Below are positions 63,513 to 64,000 of a stretch of 64,000 nt of DNA, in pieces. The DNA lies in NCBI RefSeq assembly GCF_000961095.1, contig NZ_CP011058.1:3747501-3811500 (forward strand), in the 5' to 3' direction. This stretch comes from Paenibacillus beijingensis. Its GTDB lineage: Bacteria; Bacillota; Bacilli; Paenibacillales; Paenibacillaceae. A program made the position numbers and the translations under genes. Numbering within the stretch: the stretch's first letter is position 1; every line of letters begins with the position of its first letter. Under the pieces are notes generated by a model. That model was given only the letters and a program-made list of their open reading frames with translations, ran no database searches and had not been told where the DNA came from.

Positions 63513-64000
63513 TTTTACGGCCGGTCTGGAAAACTTGCGTACGGTGCCGCCTGTGATGAAATGCACCGCATTGCGGCCGCCGCGTTTCGAACTGTACAGC
63601 GCCCGATCGGCTTCGCTCAGTACGGATTCGAGCGCCATTATGTCCGTATGCGGCGCCGCTTCGGCAGCGCCGAAGCTGGCGGTTGGGGCAAGCGGGCCGA
63701 ATGCGGTCGTTATCGGGCTTGTTTCAATATCGCGCCGGATCCGGTCGGCGATAAGTGCGGCCTGCTCCACGGTCGTATCCGGCAGACAAAGGACGAATTC
63801 TTCACCTCCGTACCGGCCGATCAAATCCCGGGTCCGCAAATTTTTTTTGCATATACTCACAATGTGCTTCAGCGCCTGATCGCCTGCGGCATGACCCAAG
63901 CGGTCGTTAATCGATTTGAAATGGTCAATGTCCAGCAGCAAAAACGACAGCGGGGCACGGGAGGAACGGGCCTGCTCCAGCAGCCTGCGGCTCTCGTGCA
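63507..64000 (-). CDS. GGDEF domain diguanylate cyclase, 5' partial
   Basis: C-terminal GGDEF domain; the frame stays open to the right edge, so the N-terminal part lies outside. Substrate-binding LLDIDHFKSINDRLGHAAGD and active-site RYGGEEF are intact, so cyclic-di-GMP synthesis is expected. An I-site RxxD is present near TRDLIGRYGG only as RTRD. It balances the two HD-GYP proteins in the same window. Confidence 0.9.
   Translation of the reverse strand, partial: HESRRLLEQARSSRAPLSFLLLDIDHFKSINDRLGHAAGDQALKHIVSICKKNLRTRDLIGRYGGEEFVLCLPDTTVEQAALIADRIRRDIETSPITTAFGPLAPTASFGAAEAAPHTDIMALESVLSEADRALYSSKRGGRNAVHFITGGTVRKFSRPAVKI

Overview
The window looks like chromosome from an endospore-forming member of the Paenibacillaceae (Paenibacillus/Cohnella-like). 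The evidence is moderately high GC, strong AGGAGG-type ribosome binding sites, and many sporulation genes: cotJABC plus a second cotJB-like gene, cotS/cotSA, yhbH, a yjcZ-type peptide and a squalene-hopene/sporulenol-type cyclase. Other typical Bacilli genes are sufCDSUB, mtnKA, xpt, yfkAB and yunC/yunD-like genes. No rRNA, tRNA, CRISPR array, prophage or complete insertion sequence was seen.

Layout. 1-13.5 kb: an old-yellow-enzyme gene cut by the window edge, an O-acetylhomoserine sulfhydrylase, a DszA/NtaA-type flavin monooxygenase, and an operon of a CocE/NonD hydrolase, a HAD protein and a five-gene oligopeptide-type ABC transporter, followed by a second old yellow enzyme. Three transcription units in this block start with the same short RNA element, a CCAG/CTGG hairpin in the context TGACCAG-N4-CTGGAGA, running directly into an intrinsic terminator. 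It is neither an S-box nor a T-box that I recognise. I infer a co-regulated sulfur or organosulfur scavenging regulon controlled by attenuation; this is the most interesting signal in the window. 13.8-15.9 kb: a short-chain dehydrogenase and an iron alcohol dehydrogenase. 15.9-23.6 kb: a LacI-type regulator divergent from a sugar ABC transporter, GH32 and GH13 operon, with two perfect dyads at the operon promoter.

23.7-32.8 kb: two adjacent genes with internal deletions (MFS and DUF523), short repeats, a cotJB-like gene, xpt, the triterpene cyclase, yjcZ, yhbH, a frameshifted membrane-protein gene, and DUF423/DUF1805 genes. 32.9-41.5 kb: mtnKA, a DUF1802 gene and the complete suf operon for Fe-S cluster assembly. 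41.9-45.4 kb: cotS with a very basic tail, cotSA, and an extremely acidic small protein. 45.6-54.4 kb: two HD-GYP proteins, a moaD-moaE fusion with moeB/thiF, a metallophosphatase, YfkAB and a CNNM/CorC-type membrane protein.

54.4-60.2 kb: a gene-decay zone (a ketopantoate-reductase pseudogene, octopine-dehydrogenase and PucR fragments) around a lone TRAP binding protein and a CoA-transferase/enoyl-CoA hydratase/thioesterase operon. 60.2-64 kb: cotJABC, a phosphodiester glycosidase-like protein, a HAD phosphatase and a GGDEF protein cut by the right edge.

Functions are from reading translated sequence, motifs and synteny; no database search was possible.
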